DNA of 64,000 nucleotides from Gimesia sp. (GTDB lineage Bacteria > Planctomycetota > Planctomycetia > Planctomycetales > Planctomycetaceae), in NCBI GenBank assembly GCA_002706765.1, contig PAJV01000063.1, forward strand, positions 1-64,000. The letters run 5' to 3'. This document shows positions 25,878-35,135 of this stretch, one piece after another. The notes beneath the pieces are model-generated. The model did not search any database and was not told the DNA's origin. It saw nothing but the letters and a program-made list of their open reading frames with translations. Every line of letters starts with the position of its first letter. Positions within the stretch are counted from its first letter, which is position 1. The position numbers and the translations under genes were made by a program.

Positions 25878-27725
25878 ATGAATGAAACGACCAGAACACT
25901 GACATTTGCAGGAATCGCAGCGGTTACCCTGGTAGCCGCCTATTTCACTGACCGTGCTTCTCAACCGGTTCAACTGACCGGCTATGAAAATGTAGGTGAA
26001 GAATTCTATCCTGAATTTACAGACCCGACGCAAGCCAAATCGCTGCGTGTGGTGAGCTACAACGAAGATTTAGCGACGCTGAAAGTTTTCAATGTGGAAT
26101 TTAAGGAGGGTGCATGGAAAATCCCCTCGCATCATGACTACCCCGCAGACGCAGAGGATGAGCTGGCGGAAACCGCGACGTCGCTGGTTGGTGTGATCCG
26201 TGGTGCGCTGGAAAGCCGGCGCAAGAATGACCACGAACGCTTTGGGGTCATTGATCCCCTGGATGAATCCAATACCAACCTGAAGGGTCGCGGGCAAAGA
26301 TTGACGCTCAGCAAAGAAGGGGGTGCCCCGCTGGTAGACTTTATCATCGGCAAGCAGGTTCCTGAACAGCCGAATGAATATTATGTTCGCAAAGTCGATG
26401 AAGACGCCGTCTATCGCACGAAACTGAATGTTGATCTCTCGTCCGAATTCTCCGAGTGGATTGAACCGGATATCCTGAAAGTCGACCGCGATCGACTGAT
26501 AGAAATTTTAATCAGCCATTATTCAATCGATGAAGCGCAACAGAAAATCGTTTATGAAAGTCAGACCCCTGAAGAAAACGTGACGGTCCTCACGCGTAAG
26601 AATTCAACCACCCCCTGGGAAATGAGGGGCCTGGACAAAGAGACGCAAAAACTGAATACCGCCGACGTCAACCAGCTGGTCAATACTCTCACTGACCTGA
26701 AGATTCAGGGGATCCGCCCCAAATCGAGTGAACTGGCGGCAGGCCTCAAAGAATCGGGAGCACTTAAACCGCGAACCCAGTTGGATCTGTTCGATCTGCA
26801 GAATAAAGGGTTTGTACTGGCGCGAGGTCCCCAGGGAAATACCCAGCTGGCCTCCAATGAGGGGGAAGTGGTACTGGCGACCAGTCAGGGAGTGGTCTAC
26901 TCACTGTACTTCGGCAAAATCTTCACAGGCAGTACGCTTGATATCGAAGTGGGAAACAGCAGTCAAAAGAAAGATGATAAAGCGGATGAGAAACAGGGTG
27001 ACGCCAAATCCGATGATGCCAAACCGGCTGAGAATGCGGAGTCCGAAAAGGGAAATGACAGTGCGCTGAAAACCAGTCGTTATCTGCTGGTCACAGCTGC
27101 CTTTGATCCGGCCTATCTCGGCGACCCTCCTCAAAAACCGGAACCGCCTGAAAAACCAGCCGATCTGAAAGAAACACCGGCAACGGATAAAAAGGAATCG
27201 GAAACAGACAAAAAAGAAGCCAGTGCAGACGAGAAGCCGAGTCCGCAAGCCGCCTATGAAAAGGCCATGAAAGCCTATCAGTCTCAACTGAAAACCTATG
27301 AACGCAAACTGAAGGAATACGATGACAAGGTCGCCCAGGGCAGCGAACTGGCTCAGGAACTCAACGAGCGATTCGCCAACTGGTACTACGTCATCTCTGC
27401 CAACAGCTTCGAATCGCTGAAATTGAAACGCAAAGCCCTGGTTGAACCGATTGAGAAACCGGAAGCGGCTCCAGCGAAAGCAAATACCACTGCGCCTCCC
27501 GCTGGAAAGCCGGCCACTCCACCGGCGGGTAAAAAACCGGACCCTGCAACTGCCAAAAAGCCGGCACCCGCAAACAGTGAAGATAAGAAACCCGAAACCG
27601 GGTCACCCGCCAAAGACGCGGAAGCTGCGAAAAAACCCGCGGCTGAAAATTCAGCCAGCAAACCGGCGCCCGCTCCGAAAGAGACGCCTGCCAAAGCAAA
27701 GCCGCAAACACCACCCGAAAATTGA
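25878..27725 (+). CDS. DUF4340 domain protein with Pro/Ala/Lys-rich tail
   Basis: A 615-residue protein that completes the transporter operon. It has one N-terminal hydrophobic segment (LTFAGIAAVTLVAAYFT, residues 8-24) and a long extracytoplasmic DUF4340 region (LRVVSYNEDLATLKVFNVEF, WKIPSHHDYPADAEDELAETA, FIIGKQVPEQPNEYYVRK). The second half contains charged low-complexity stretches (about 357-395, 415-460, 530-615) with a Pro-Ala-Lys tail that may reach through the cell wall or bind other envelope parts. DUF4340 proteins commonly follow GldG-type genes, but their function is unknown. A strong terminator ends the operon. Confidence 0.85.
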   Translation: MNETTRTLTFAGIAAVTLVAAYFTDRASQPVQLTGYENVGEEFYPEFTDPTQAKSLRVVSYNEDLATLKVFNVEFKEGAWKIPSHHDYPADAEDELAETATSLVGVIRGALESRRKNDHERFGVIDPLDESNTNLKGRGQRLTLSKEGGAPLVDFIIGKQVPEQPNEYYVRKVDEDAVYRTKLNVDLSSEFSEWIEPDILKVDRDRLIEILISHYSIDEAQQKIVYESQTPEENVTVLTRKNSTTPWEMRGLDKETQKLNTADVNQLVNTLTDLKIQGIRPKSSELAAGLKESGALKPRTQLDLFDLQNKGFVLARGPQGNTQLASNEGEVVLATSQGVVYSLYFGKIFTGSTLDIEVGNSSQKKDDKADEKQGDAKSDDAKPAENAESEKGNDSALKTSRYLLVTAAFDPAYLGDPPQKPEPPEKPADLKETPATDKKESETDKKEASADEKPSPQAAYEKAMKAYQSQLKTYERKLKEYDDKVAQGSELAQELNERFANWYYVISANSFESLKLKRKALVEPIEKPEAAPAKANTTAPPAGKPATPPAGKKPDPATAKKPAPANSEDKKPETGSPAKDAEAAKKPAAENSASKPAPAPKETPAKAKPQTPPEN

Positions 27726-27748
27726 CCGCGGCCCTGTCCCATTGATTC

Positions 27749-27804
27749 AAAGCCAAAGCGGCAACAGATTTCTCATCAAATCTGTCTGCCGCTTTGGCTT
27801 TTTC
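27749..27804 (+). terminator. strong intrinsic terminator of the transporter operon
   Basis: A 15-bp perfect stem (27749-27763 with 27787-27801) continues into an inner 8-bp stem (27764-27771 with 27778-27785), with one bulged C, a 6-nt loop, and a T-run ending at 27803. It lies 23 bp after the DUF4340 stop codon. Confidence 0.92.
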
Positions 27805-28129
27805 TGTGTTTCGCCCCCACTCTGTTCCGGTTAGGTAAACTTTACCGGCCATGTGCCGGTTATTCAGGTGAATCGGGTCGAATCGATCACAGTAGTTCCC
27901 CGATTCACTCCGATAAAGTTAAATGAATGATTTACGACGATTTCCCTGGATTCAGGTCTGTTCGTCTTTGCATCCAGGTATTTCAGATCACGAAATACCG
28001 TGTCTGCCACGTCTCGAATCAATCAAATATGTTCTTAACAGAAGCTCACTCTTAACCGGGTCACCACGTTTTACCACATAAGTACAGCTGTCAGGGATGA
28101 CAGTTCAGACTTGTGAAGGAGTCACAGAG
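27805..28129 (+). other. intergenic region before the thioredoxin gene
   Basis: About 325 bp without a supported gene. It holds a clear GAAGGAG ribosome site just before 28130 but no recognisable promoter pair, operator or structured RNA. An ATG at 28097 is in frame with the thioredoxin gene but has no ribosome site. Confidence 0.4.
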
Positions 28130-28615
28130 ATGAAAAGACTTCCCAAACTGATTCAATGGGGCATTATTGGTTTTTCGATCGTTGCCCTGGTTGGCATCTC
28201 AATAGAATTATCGAAAGCGGAGACGAAGACGGCAGATGAGATCAAGTGGCACACTGATCTGGAATCAGCGCATCAAGCTTCACTGAAGAGCAACAAACCG
28301 GTTTACATCGTGTTTGATGCCAGCTGGTGTACTTACTGCCGCAAACTGGAACAGGAGACGCTTTCCGATCCGCGGATGACGCGTTATCTGAATCAGGCTT
28401 TTGAACCAGTTCACCTGGATTTTGATAAAGACCGCGAAATCGCTGATATTTTACAGGTTAAATCTATTCCCTGTACAGTAGTTTTGAGTTCCGAAGCAGA
28501 TCTGCTGGCACGCCAGGTCGGTTATGCCAAGGTGCCCCGCTACCATTCCATGCTGGAGAAAGCCCGCAAACTGCAGGCGGTGATCCACCATATCGAATAC
28601 TCAGACAGTCAATGA
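28130..28615 (+). CDS. exported thioredoxin-family protein
   Basis: A 161-residue thioredoxin-fold protein with an N-terminal signal/anchor (IQWGIIGFSIVALVGISIELS). The active site is SWCTYCRK, a Cys-x2-Cys with Thr-Tyr between the cysteines, in the context VYIVFDASWCTYC, like the soluble periplasmic DsbD-gamma/SoxW-like group. The cis-proline loop is KSIPCTVVL. It probably reduces or isomerises disulfides outside the cytoplasm. I chose the ATG at 28130 because GAAGGAG lies 8-9 bp upstream, and it gives a proper signal sequence. Confidence 0.85.
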   Translation: MKRLPKLIQWGIIGFSIVALVGISIELSKAETKTADEIKWHTDLESAHQASLKSNKPVYIVFDASWCTYCRKLEQETLSDPRMTRYLNQAFEPVHLDFDKDREIADILQVKSIPCTVVLSSEADLLARQVGYAKVPRYHSMLEKARKLQAVIHHIEYSDSQ

Positions 28616-28673
28616 TTTCCCTGAGATATAAAAATTCAGAACAGGCGCAAATCTTGAAAAAACTCTACGGAAC

Positions 28674-30152
28674 GTGTACTTTGCGCATATGAATAAAAGC
28701 AAAGAGCCGTTTGGCATCAATCCGTCGGGTGAAGGTGACTCCTGGGAGTCTCTCGCAGGTGATCTGTTTGGCATCGATTTTGACAAACAGGTTGAACCGC
28801 TGCCCCTTGATTTTGAGGATGATCTCGCAGAAGACGAGGATACATCCGACCAGGATGAGTCTGCGCCCGCTGAGCATGAGGATGTTAAAAAGCCGGTCTC
28901 GGCAGAATCGGAGGTCGACGACGACGATGATCAGTTCTTCGGCGATTCGATTTTCGATGACGATGAAGTACCTGCCCCCCAAAGCAAAAAGACCGTCCCG
29001 GCCGAAGAACTGGACTCGGGAATCGACTTCGACGACGATGAAGAAGATGATGATGACGAAGAAGACGACGAAGACGATGACCTGATTGCCTCTTTTGATG
29101 ATGATGAGGAAGACGACGACGAAGAGGATGAAGTCGAAGAGGACTTTGCTCCCGCTGCCCAGCTGAAAGAAGACACGTCATCCGCAGAAGAAGATGACGA
29201 GGAAGATACTTACTGGGATGCCCTGGAGGGTTGGAACTGGGATGAAGATGATTCATCCCGCTCCAGGAAAGTAATCGCGGCCAGCGATGATGAGGACGAC
29301 GACGAAGACGAGGACGACGAAGCAGAAGTCGCCGAAGTGCAGAAGCCTGCTGCTCCGCCACGGAAGAAGTCCCGTCCTGAAAAGAAACAGATCCCTGTTC
29401 CGCCGCAAACTACCACCCGGACAGACGAGCGACTGGACGATGACAATGAGTTTGGCTTCGGTCTCATTTCAGAAGTGGTGGCTTTCCAGCAGGAAGTTGT
29501 CGCTGCCGATGATGAAGATGACGACGAAGAGGAAGACGACGAAGCGGTAACAGAGACGGCAACAGAAGCAGAGGATAAAACCGAGGGCGAAGAAGACACA
29601 GCGGAAACCAAACGTCCCCGCCGCCGACGACGACGTCGCCGATCACGTTCACGCAAGCCTGATGAAACAACTGATTCCTCCGAAGCAGAAACAGAAACGG
29701 AAGATGAGGAGCAGGATGTCCAGGCCGAAAGTGATGACGCCGACGAGGACGATTCCGAAGAAGGAACCGAACAGAAACCCAAACGTTCGCGACGCCGATC
29801 CCGTAGACGCAAGAGTGAAGTTTCTACCGAAACATCCGAAGCATCCGAAACAGTTACGGATGAAAGTGAAGTCGAATCCGGTTCAGAAGCAGATGACATT
29901 GAAGTGTTATCCCCTCCGACGAAACAGGTTTCCGAAAACAAATATCCGAACGTTCCCAGCTGGGAAGAAGCCATTTCCTATCTGCTGAATCCGAAACTGG
30001 TCGGCGTTAAAAGTGACAAGAGCGATAACCCTAAAAATCCGCCGGAAGCTGAAGCCGATGATCAGAGTCGCAGACGTCCCAAACGAAGGCGTTCCGGCAA
30101 ACGGGGCGGAAGCGGTAACCGCAGCCAGGCTCCGAAAAAAACAGAGTCTTAA
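28674..30152 (+). CDS. highly acidic protein with arginine-rich blocks, unknown
   Basis: A 492-residue protein dominated by Asp/Glu runs (about residues 45-330) interrupted by basic blocks (RPRRRRRRRRSRSRKP about residues 309-324, KRSRRRSRRRKSE about 368-380, and a C-terminal RRPKRRRSGKRGG). A better conserved segment, YPNVPSWEEAISYLLNPKLVG, lies about residues 424-444. It has no signal peptide. Alternating acidic and basic low-complexity segments suggest binding to nucleic acids or ribonucleoprotein, similar in composition to RNase E-type tails, but this is inference. The start is uncertain: GTG at 28674 or ATG at 28689. panC follows 58 bp downstream on the same strand. Confidence 0.7.
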   Translation: MYFAHMNKSKEPFGINPSGEGDSWESLAGDLFGIDFDKQVEPLPLDFEDDLAEDEDTSDQDESAPAEHEDVKKPVSAESEVDDDDDQFFGDSIFDDDEVPAPQSKKTVPAEELDSGIDFDDDEEDDDDEEDDEDDDLIASFDDDEEDDDEEDEVEEDFAPAAQLKEDTSSAEEDDEEDTYWDALEGWNWDEDDSSRSRKVIAASDDEDDDEDEDDEAEVAEVQKPAAPPRKKSRPEKKQIPVPPQTTTRTDERLDDDNEFGFGLISEVVAFQQEVVAADDEDDDEEEDDEAVTETATEAEDKTEGEEDTAETKRPRRRRRRRRSRSRKPDETTDSSEAETETEDEEQDVQAESDDADEDDSEEGTEQKPKRSRRRSRRRKSEVSTETSEASETVTDESEVESGSEADDIEVLSPPTKQVSENKYPNVPSWEEAISYLLNPKLVGVKSDKSDNPKNPPEAEADDQSRRRPKRRRSGKRGGSGNRSQAPKKTES

Positions 30153-30210
30153 CCAGCCGGGATCATCCAGTCTGAACCGGCCCTGGCGCCTGTCCTGAAA
30201 GTTTTCGATC

Positions 30211-31089
30211 ATGCCTGATCCGACTCTGGAAACCGTCAGCGAGATTTCTGAACTGCGGAATCGGGTCACAGCACAACGCCAGCAGAGAGCCCGGATTGGC
30301 TTTGTGCCCACCATGGGTGCCCTGCATGCAGGGCATACCAGTCTCATTGAAGCCGCTGGCGCTGACTGCGATTTTGTGGTCGTCTCCATCTACGTAAACC
30401 CGACCCAATTTGGGCCTGATGAAGACTTTGAAAGATACCCGCGCGTGCTGGAACAGGATCTGGCAAAATGTGCGGCGGCCGGCGCAAACCTCGTCTGGAC
30501 TCCGGATACCAGTATCATGTACCCCGACGGGTATTCAACCGATGTGACGGTCAAAGCTCTCTCGCGCATTCTGGAAGGCGCCACCCGCACGAATCATTTC
30601 CAGGGCGTGACTACCATCGTCACCAAGCTGCTGTTAAGTTGCCTGCCGGACATCGCTTATTTTGGTGCGAAAGATTTTCAGCAGCAGGCTATCATCAGAC
30701 GGATGTGCCTCGACCTGAATATTCCGGTCGAGATCAAAACGTGTCCCATTATCCGCGATTCAGACGGTCTGGCTCTCAGCAGTCGGAACGCTTATCTCTC
30801 CAAAGAAGAACGGGAGGCGGGATTATCCCTTTCACGGGCCCTGCGACTGGCAGAAGAAAGAATCGCCGCCGGTGAAACCGATCTCGCGTCGATCAAATCC
30901 GCCATGCAACAGTTGTTGAAGTCAACACCCCTGTTGAAACTGGACTACGCCACAATCGCTGACCCCACAACCCTCGAAGATATTTCCTCGGTTCAATCCG
31001 AGATGGTCGCGTTGATCGCTGCCTGGGTTGGTGCCACGCGTCTGATCGATAACTGCCGGCTGAATCCTGCTGCAGCAGAAAAATCCTGA
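30211..31089 (+). CDS. panC: pantothenate synthetase
   Basis: Catalyses ATP-dependent condensation of pantoate and beta-alanine to pantothenate in coenzyme A synthesis. The 292-residue length is typical. The nucleotide-binding HIGH-like motif is in VPTMGALHAGHTSLIEAA. Pantoate/ATP contacts are in VSIYVNPTQFGPDEDFERYPR, FGAKDFQQQAIIRRM and IIRDSDGLALSSRNAYLS (KMSKS-like region). LKLDYATIADPTTLE in the C-terminal domain is also family-like. panB and panD are not adjacent. Confidence 0.96.
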   Translation: MPDPTLETVSEISELRNRVTAQRQQRARIGFVPTMGALHAGHTSLIEAAGADCDFVVVSIYVNPTQFGPDEDFERYPRVLEQDLAKCAAAGANLVWTPDTSIMYPDGYSTDVTVKALSRILEGATRTNHFQGVTTIVTKLLLSCLPDIAYFGAKDFQQQAIIRRMCLDLNIPVEIKTCPIIRDSDGLALSSRNAYLSKEEREAGLSLSRALRLAEERIAAGETDLASIKSAMQQLLKSTPLLKLDYATIADPTTLEDISSVQSEMVALIAAWVGATRLIDNCRLNPAAAEKS

Positions 31090-31236
31090 CAATCTATCTA
31101 CTCCCGCAGATTAATATTGACGTAAGCTGCTGAAAAGTAAGAAGATAGACGCTACCGCAATCGTTTTTCGCGTAAAATCCCTGTATTTCTCAAATGACGG
31201 GAACTTCATTTCCCCACGGATCGTCCAAGAGGTACT

Positions 31237-31860
31237 GTGACCAACAATGATCAATACCTGATTCAAGAATGTTTGGCAGGTCGTACCGAGGCGTTTGATC
31301 AACTGGTACTGAAATATCAGGACCGCCTGTTTCGAACCCTGGTGCGGATTCTGGGCTCCAGCGACGATGCGCGCGATGCCGCCCAGGAAGGTTTTACCCA
31401 GGCCTTTTTTAAATTGAAAACATTCCGAGGTTCAGCCGCCTTTTATTCCTGGCTGTTTCGCATCTCTTTTAATGCCGCGATCACTCAGAAACGAAAAACA
31501 AAACGAACTTCCACCACGATAGATCCACAAGACAACCCGGCCGGTACCTGGCTGGTTGATACACGCCCCGAACATCACCCTCCCGAAGTCGCCGAACTCG
31601 CCGAGCGAAAAAAGCTGGTTCATCAGGCACTCAACGAGTTACAGGAAGAGTATCGCACGCCTTTAATCCTGCGGGAACTGGAAGGCATGTCGTACGGGGA
31701 AATTGCCGAAATCACGGAGATCCCGTTGGGAACAGTCAGGAGCCGAATTTTCAGAGGAAGGAATGAACTAAAACAGAAACTGAGCACGTTGTTTCAGGAC
31801 GAACCTGTCACGCGTGTTTCCGAGTCTGACCATGAGTCATCGATAAGTGAAACCAAATGA
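31237..31860 (+). CDS. ECF sigma factor, RpoE-like
   Basis: A 207-residue sigma-70 family factor. Region 2 is FDQLVLKYQDRLFRTLVRILG, DARDAAQEGFTQAFFKLKTFRG and FYSWLFRISFNAAITQKRK. Region 4 is ALNELQEEYRTPLILRELEGMSYGEIAEITEIPLGTVRSRIFRGRNELKQ, written here only as its family landmark. It starts at a GTG (GTGACCAAC). Its stop overlaps the start of the next gene (ATGA), which encodes its likely anti-sigma factor. Confidence 0.93.
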   Translation: MTNNDQYLIQECLAGRTEAFDQLVLKYQDRLFRTLVRILGSSDDARDAAQEGFTQAFFKLKTFRGSAAFYSWLFRISFNAAITQKRKTKRTSTTIDPQDNPAGTWLVDTRPEHHPPEVAELAERKKLVHQALNELQEEYRTPLILRELEGMSYGEIAEITEIPLGTVRSRIFRGRNELKQKLSTLFQDEPVTRVSESDHESSISETK

Positions 31861-33428
31861 GCAGCCCATCCCACTTTAACGAAAATCTGTCCGCCTGCTT
31901 CGATCACGAAGTTTCCCCCGAGGAACGTCTTGAGCTGGAGTCACAACTGGAACAGTCCCAGACCGCGCGACAGGAACTGCATGAGTTCGGCGAACTCTCC
32001 CGCTTGCTGCAGGAGACCGCTACGGAATCGGCGCCTCCCGAACTGGCACCTTCCATCCGGCGTCGCATCGAACAGGAAACCCTGCTGACTTCCACAGAAA
32101 CGGCCCCGGCCCGGCGTGTTCCTTCGATGCTGCGTTATCGCATCGCCGTTGCCATCAGTGCCTGTTCTTCGGTAGCTGCGCTGGTCTTATTTGTATTACT
32201 GTTGAATATCGATACTCCGGAAAGCTCCCCGCTACTCTCCCAGGCAGATCGCATGGTACTGCAGCCGGAAGCAGAACCGGCCCTCACTACATCGGCTGAC
32301 AGGAATGATAATCAGGTAGCCGCCCGATCAAATCAATTCAATTTGCAGGCAGGTACGGACATTGGAAAACCCGGCCAGCCTCATCCTGTTCCCTCAGTCG
32401 AGCTTCAGTTGGACAAGCGGGGAATGCAGCCCAGCAATGTTGAAGTAAAAGAGAAACTGGCGATGCGGTCTCACATGGAAAAAACGCCCGCCGACTTTTC
32501 TGTTCACAATACGCTGGCCGAACAGAATTCCGCGGCGAAACAACTCAAATTGACCGAGCAGGGTCTGGCCGCCTCCTCCGGGATTCCCAGTCATATTCCA
32601 CTGGATTCGATCCGCATTGGAGATGTGCTGCCTTACTTCCGTGATATTGATGGCAAAGTGGCTGTAATTGAAGTCCGCGTCGTCGATGTCAAACAGGCTC
32701 TGGGTACGATGGAACTGCTGCTGGCACAAAACAATATCCCCGTCGATCAACAGAAACAGTCGGAAGTCGAACGTCAACTGCAGGGCCCAAGCAAAGCTGA
32801 AAAAGACCAGCAGCTGTTTGCCGTCTACGTCGAAGCCACCGATGACCAACTGGCTTCTACCCTGGAAGAATTTCAACGCGATCTCAAACAGGATCAGATG
32901 TTAAGCCTGGCATTGCAGCCAGCGATTACCGAACAGTCTCTCAAAGAAGAAGCGGCCAGCCTGCCTCGACTGCTGGCACGACAGTCAGAGCCCCTCAAAG
33001 AACGTGAAGCAGCAAAATCATCTTCCCTGGCGGTGCTGCCGGAAGAAGAGAATTCTGACCAGTACAATAAAAACCCGGCAGGCCGTAAAACTGTAACGGA
33101 TGGACTTGCTCAAACCAAACCTCAGGCCAAAGGTAGCTCGCAACGCTCTTACCAGATGCGCTATCGGATGCAGGTTCCTGCGGAGAACGAACCCGATCTC
33201 AAGCAGATGGCGCGATCCAACCTGCTTAAGAAAAAGGATTCCGCGCAGCCATTCAAATCAGCAACGGATGCGCCCCTGATGGCGTCTAAGCCTTTCGGCG
33301 ACAGTCCTGCAAAGCCCCGCAAGGTGATGCAACAGTCCGCCGGGACATTGATCTCAAAGGCACCCGTTAAAGTCCTGTTTGTCTTTAAAAATCCGGAAAC
33401 TCCCGCGCTCCCCACCGCTCCCCAGTAA
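31857..33428 (+). CDS. anti-sigma factor with long extracytoplasmic region
   Basis: A 523-residue protein, translationally coupled to the sigma factor gene by a 4-bp overlap. The N-terminal 75 residues resemble the RseA/anti-sigma N-domain (NENLSACFDHEVSPEERLELESQL). One membrane helix lies about residues 98-122 (YRIAVAISACSSVAALVLFVLLLN). The remaining 400 residues should lie outside the cytoplasm and contain a coiled-coil/helical section (VVDVKQALGTMELLLAQNN, FAVYVEATDDQLASTLEEFQ) and Lys/Ser/Pro-rich stretches. The size of the outer part suggests a sensor or a regulated-proteolysis target; no Cys-based zinc finger is seen. Confidence 0.8.
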   Translation: MSSPSHFNENLSACFDHEVSPEERLELESQLEQSQTARQELHEFGELSRLLQETATESAPPELAPSIRRRIEQETLLTSTETAPARRVPSMLRYRIAVAISACSSVAALVLFVLLLNIDTPESSPLLSQADRMVLQPEAEPALTTSADRNDNQVAARSNQFNLQAGTDIGKPGQPHPVPSVELQLDKRGMQPSNVEVKEKLAMRSHMEKTPADFSVHNTLAEQNSAAKQLKLTEQGLAASSGIPSHIPLDSIRIGDVLPYFRDIDGKVAVIEVRVVDVKQALGTMELLLAQNNIPVDQQKQSEVERQLQGPSKAEKDQQLFAVYVEATDDQLASTLEEFQRDLKQDQMLSLALQPAITEQSLKEEAASLPRLLARQSEPLKEREAAKSSSLAVLPEEENSDQYNKNPAGRKTVTDGLAQTKPQAKGSSQRSYQMRYRMQVPAENEPDLKQMARSNLLKKKDSAQPFKSATDAPLMASKPFGDSPAKPRKVMQQSAGTLISKAPVKVLFVFKNPETPALPTAPQ

Positions 33429-33471
33429 CGGGCAGCGGTGCAGCAGCGGAGAACTTCGTTACTGAACGGGT

Positions 33472-34512
33472 TTATTTCGCAGGACCAACGCGTCCTTTGG
33501 TTTTTGTGGGAATCCGAACCAGGTAGGTGTCTGCGGTCAGATACAGAACCGTGCCATCGTTCCCCCAGGCACAGTTGGCTGTCCGTTCGCCCGTGCTGAT
33601 GCGTCCCAGCAGTTTGCCTTCAGGAGTAAAGATGTAACAGCCTCCCGGTCCGGTGGCAAACAGGTTTCCATTAACGTCTGTTTTGAGCCCATCAGGCAGC
33701 CCTGGCAGTTTGCCGACCTTGTCTGTGACATCATAAAAAACTTTGCTGGCTCCCAGTGTGCCATCCTGGTTGACGGGGAACGCTTTCCAGAGTGCCGCCT
33801 CGGGATCAGACTGGGCAACGTACAATGTTTTTTCATCAGGTGAAAACGCAATCCCGTTCGGACGTGTCATTTCTTTGGTCAGCAAAGTCAGTGTGCCATC
33901 CTTCGCCAGACGATAGACGCCACAAAAATCCAGTTCGCGGCGCGGGTCGTCGTAGCGGTTGGGCAGCCCGTAAGGAGGATCAGTGAAGTACAGATCCCCG
34001 TTGGATTTGAAGACCCCATCGTTGGGACTGTTCAACCGTTTGCCCATGTAGTTGTCGACCAGCGTTCGTTTGCCGCCTTTTTTGGTCAGAACAGAGACGC
34101 GGCGATCGCCGTGCTCACAGGAAACCAGACGTCCTTCGGGATCGAGAAACAGACCGTTAGAGCCCGGTTCATTTCCATAGGGAGTCACGCCGGTATAACC
34201 TGACGGCTTCATGAACAGCGACGCCCCTGCCCCTTCTTTCCATTTCATGACGGAATTGCGGGGAATATCAGAAAACAACAGAAATCCATCTGCAGCATCT
34301 CCTATCCAGACCGGGCCTTCCGACCAGTCGAAGCCGGACGAGAGAACCTCAATCCGGGCATCCTTGTCTATCAAAGCGTCCAGGCCGGGATCGACGCGGA
34401 CGACTTCTCCGATTGTGGGATAATTAGTGGAATCCTGAGCAGACAGCTCTGTCTGAGAAAGGCTCAAAACGCAGGTTGCTAGAATCATGCAGGTGAATCT
34501 AATGGTTTTCAT
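33472..34512 (-). CDS. SMP-30/gluconolactonase-like exported protein
   Basis: A 346-residue six-bladed beta-propeller protein of the SMP-30/gluconolactonase family. The ATG at 34512 has AGGGA upstream and begins a normal signal peptide (MKTIRFTCMILATCVLSLSQTELSAQ). Family landmarks include FDWSEGPVWIGDAADGFLLFSDIPRN, CEHGDRRVSVL, LNSPNDGVFKSNGDLYFTDPPYGLP, MTRPNGIAFSPDEKTLYVAQSD and LPDGLKTDVNGNLFAT. The Glu, Asn and Asp metal ligands of the family are present. It probably hydrolyses a sugar lactone or similar ester in the periplasm; the substrate is not known. An upstream extension to 34716 lacks a ribosome site. Confidence 0.88.
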   Translation of the reverse strand: MKTIRFTCMILATCVLSLSQTELSAQDSTNYPTIGEVVRVDPGLDALIDKDARIEVLSSGFDWSEGPVWIGDAADGFLLFSDIPRNSVMKWKEGAGASLFMKPSGYTGVTPYGNEPGSNGLFLDPEGRLVSCEHGDRRVSVLTKKGGKRTLVDNYMGKRLNSPNDGVFKSNGDLYFTDPPYGLPNRYDDPRRELDFCGVYRLAKDGTLTLLTKEMTRPNGIAFSPDEKTLYVAQSDPEAALWKAFPVNQDGTLGASKVFYDVTDKVGKLPGLPDGLKTDVNGNLFATGPGGCYIFTPEGKLLGRISTGERTANCAWGNDGTVLYLTADTYLVRIPTKTKGRVGPAK

Positions 34513-34761
34513 GCTTTTTCCCTGTTTTTTCGGATAGATCAGTGTGACTTGATACGGGAACTGAAGAGGGTTCAATTCTACAGATTCTTCGCAGGAGATG
34601 CACGTATAGAGGAAATATTCCTGATTCCGGGGCTTGGAATACTTGCATCCCGAAAACAGCTTCGATAACGTAGCACATGCTCCCGTTGCCGCGAATTCGA
34701 GGCTTTTCAGGGGCACGGCAATTGGTTAAAATCAGGTTCAACCTGGTCAAATCATCGTTAT

Positions 34762-34836
34762 GGTGGGTATAGCTCAGTTGGTTAGAGCGCCGGATTGTGA
34801 TTCCGGAGGTCGCGGGTTCAAATCCCGTTACTCACC
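34762..34836 (+). tRNA. tRNA-His (GTG anticodon)
   Basis: The cloverleaf folds completely. The acceptor GTGGGTA pairs with TACTCAC (one G-T pair). The D arm has GCTC/GAGC. The anticodon arm is CCGGA-TTGTGAT-TCCGG with anticodon GTG, and the T arm is CGGG-TTCAAAT-CCCG. G34762 provides the extra G-1 opposite C73, the identity element of tRNA-His. CCA is not encoded; the genome has CCT after the stem. Confidence 0.96.
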
Positions 34837-35135
34837 CTTTTCTTCTCTCCCGGCCCGGGTCTTACACATCTGGTAACCGCCGGTTCCAGAGAGTTCTTAC
34901 TGAAACGCCCGTTTCCGATTACCCATGCGTTCACTAACAGGCCGCTGTTATTGTGCTGTCCGGGTTCCCTGAGCGAATAAAACTTATCTTGCCCCTGTTT
35001 TTCGAAATGAACTATACTGGCGCTTCGATTGAAGTGATCACCATTCAAAATTGCTCGCAGCTGATCTACCGGAAGGACCACTGCAAAATTCTCTGCATTT
35101 TGAAAGCGCATTGCCACGGACGGAGAGTTGCTCAC

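Noticed and set aside
28900..30000. Long Ser-rich and Arg-rich frames opposite or shifted against the acidic protein gene
   Set aside because: They are shadows caused by the GA-rich repeats of the acidic gene.
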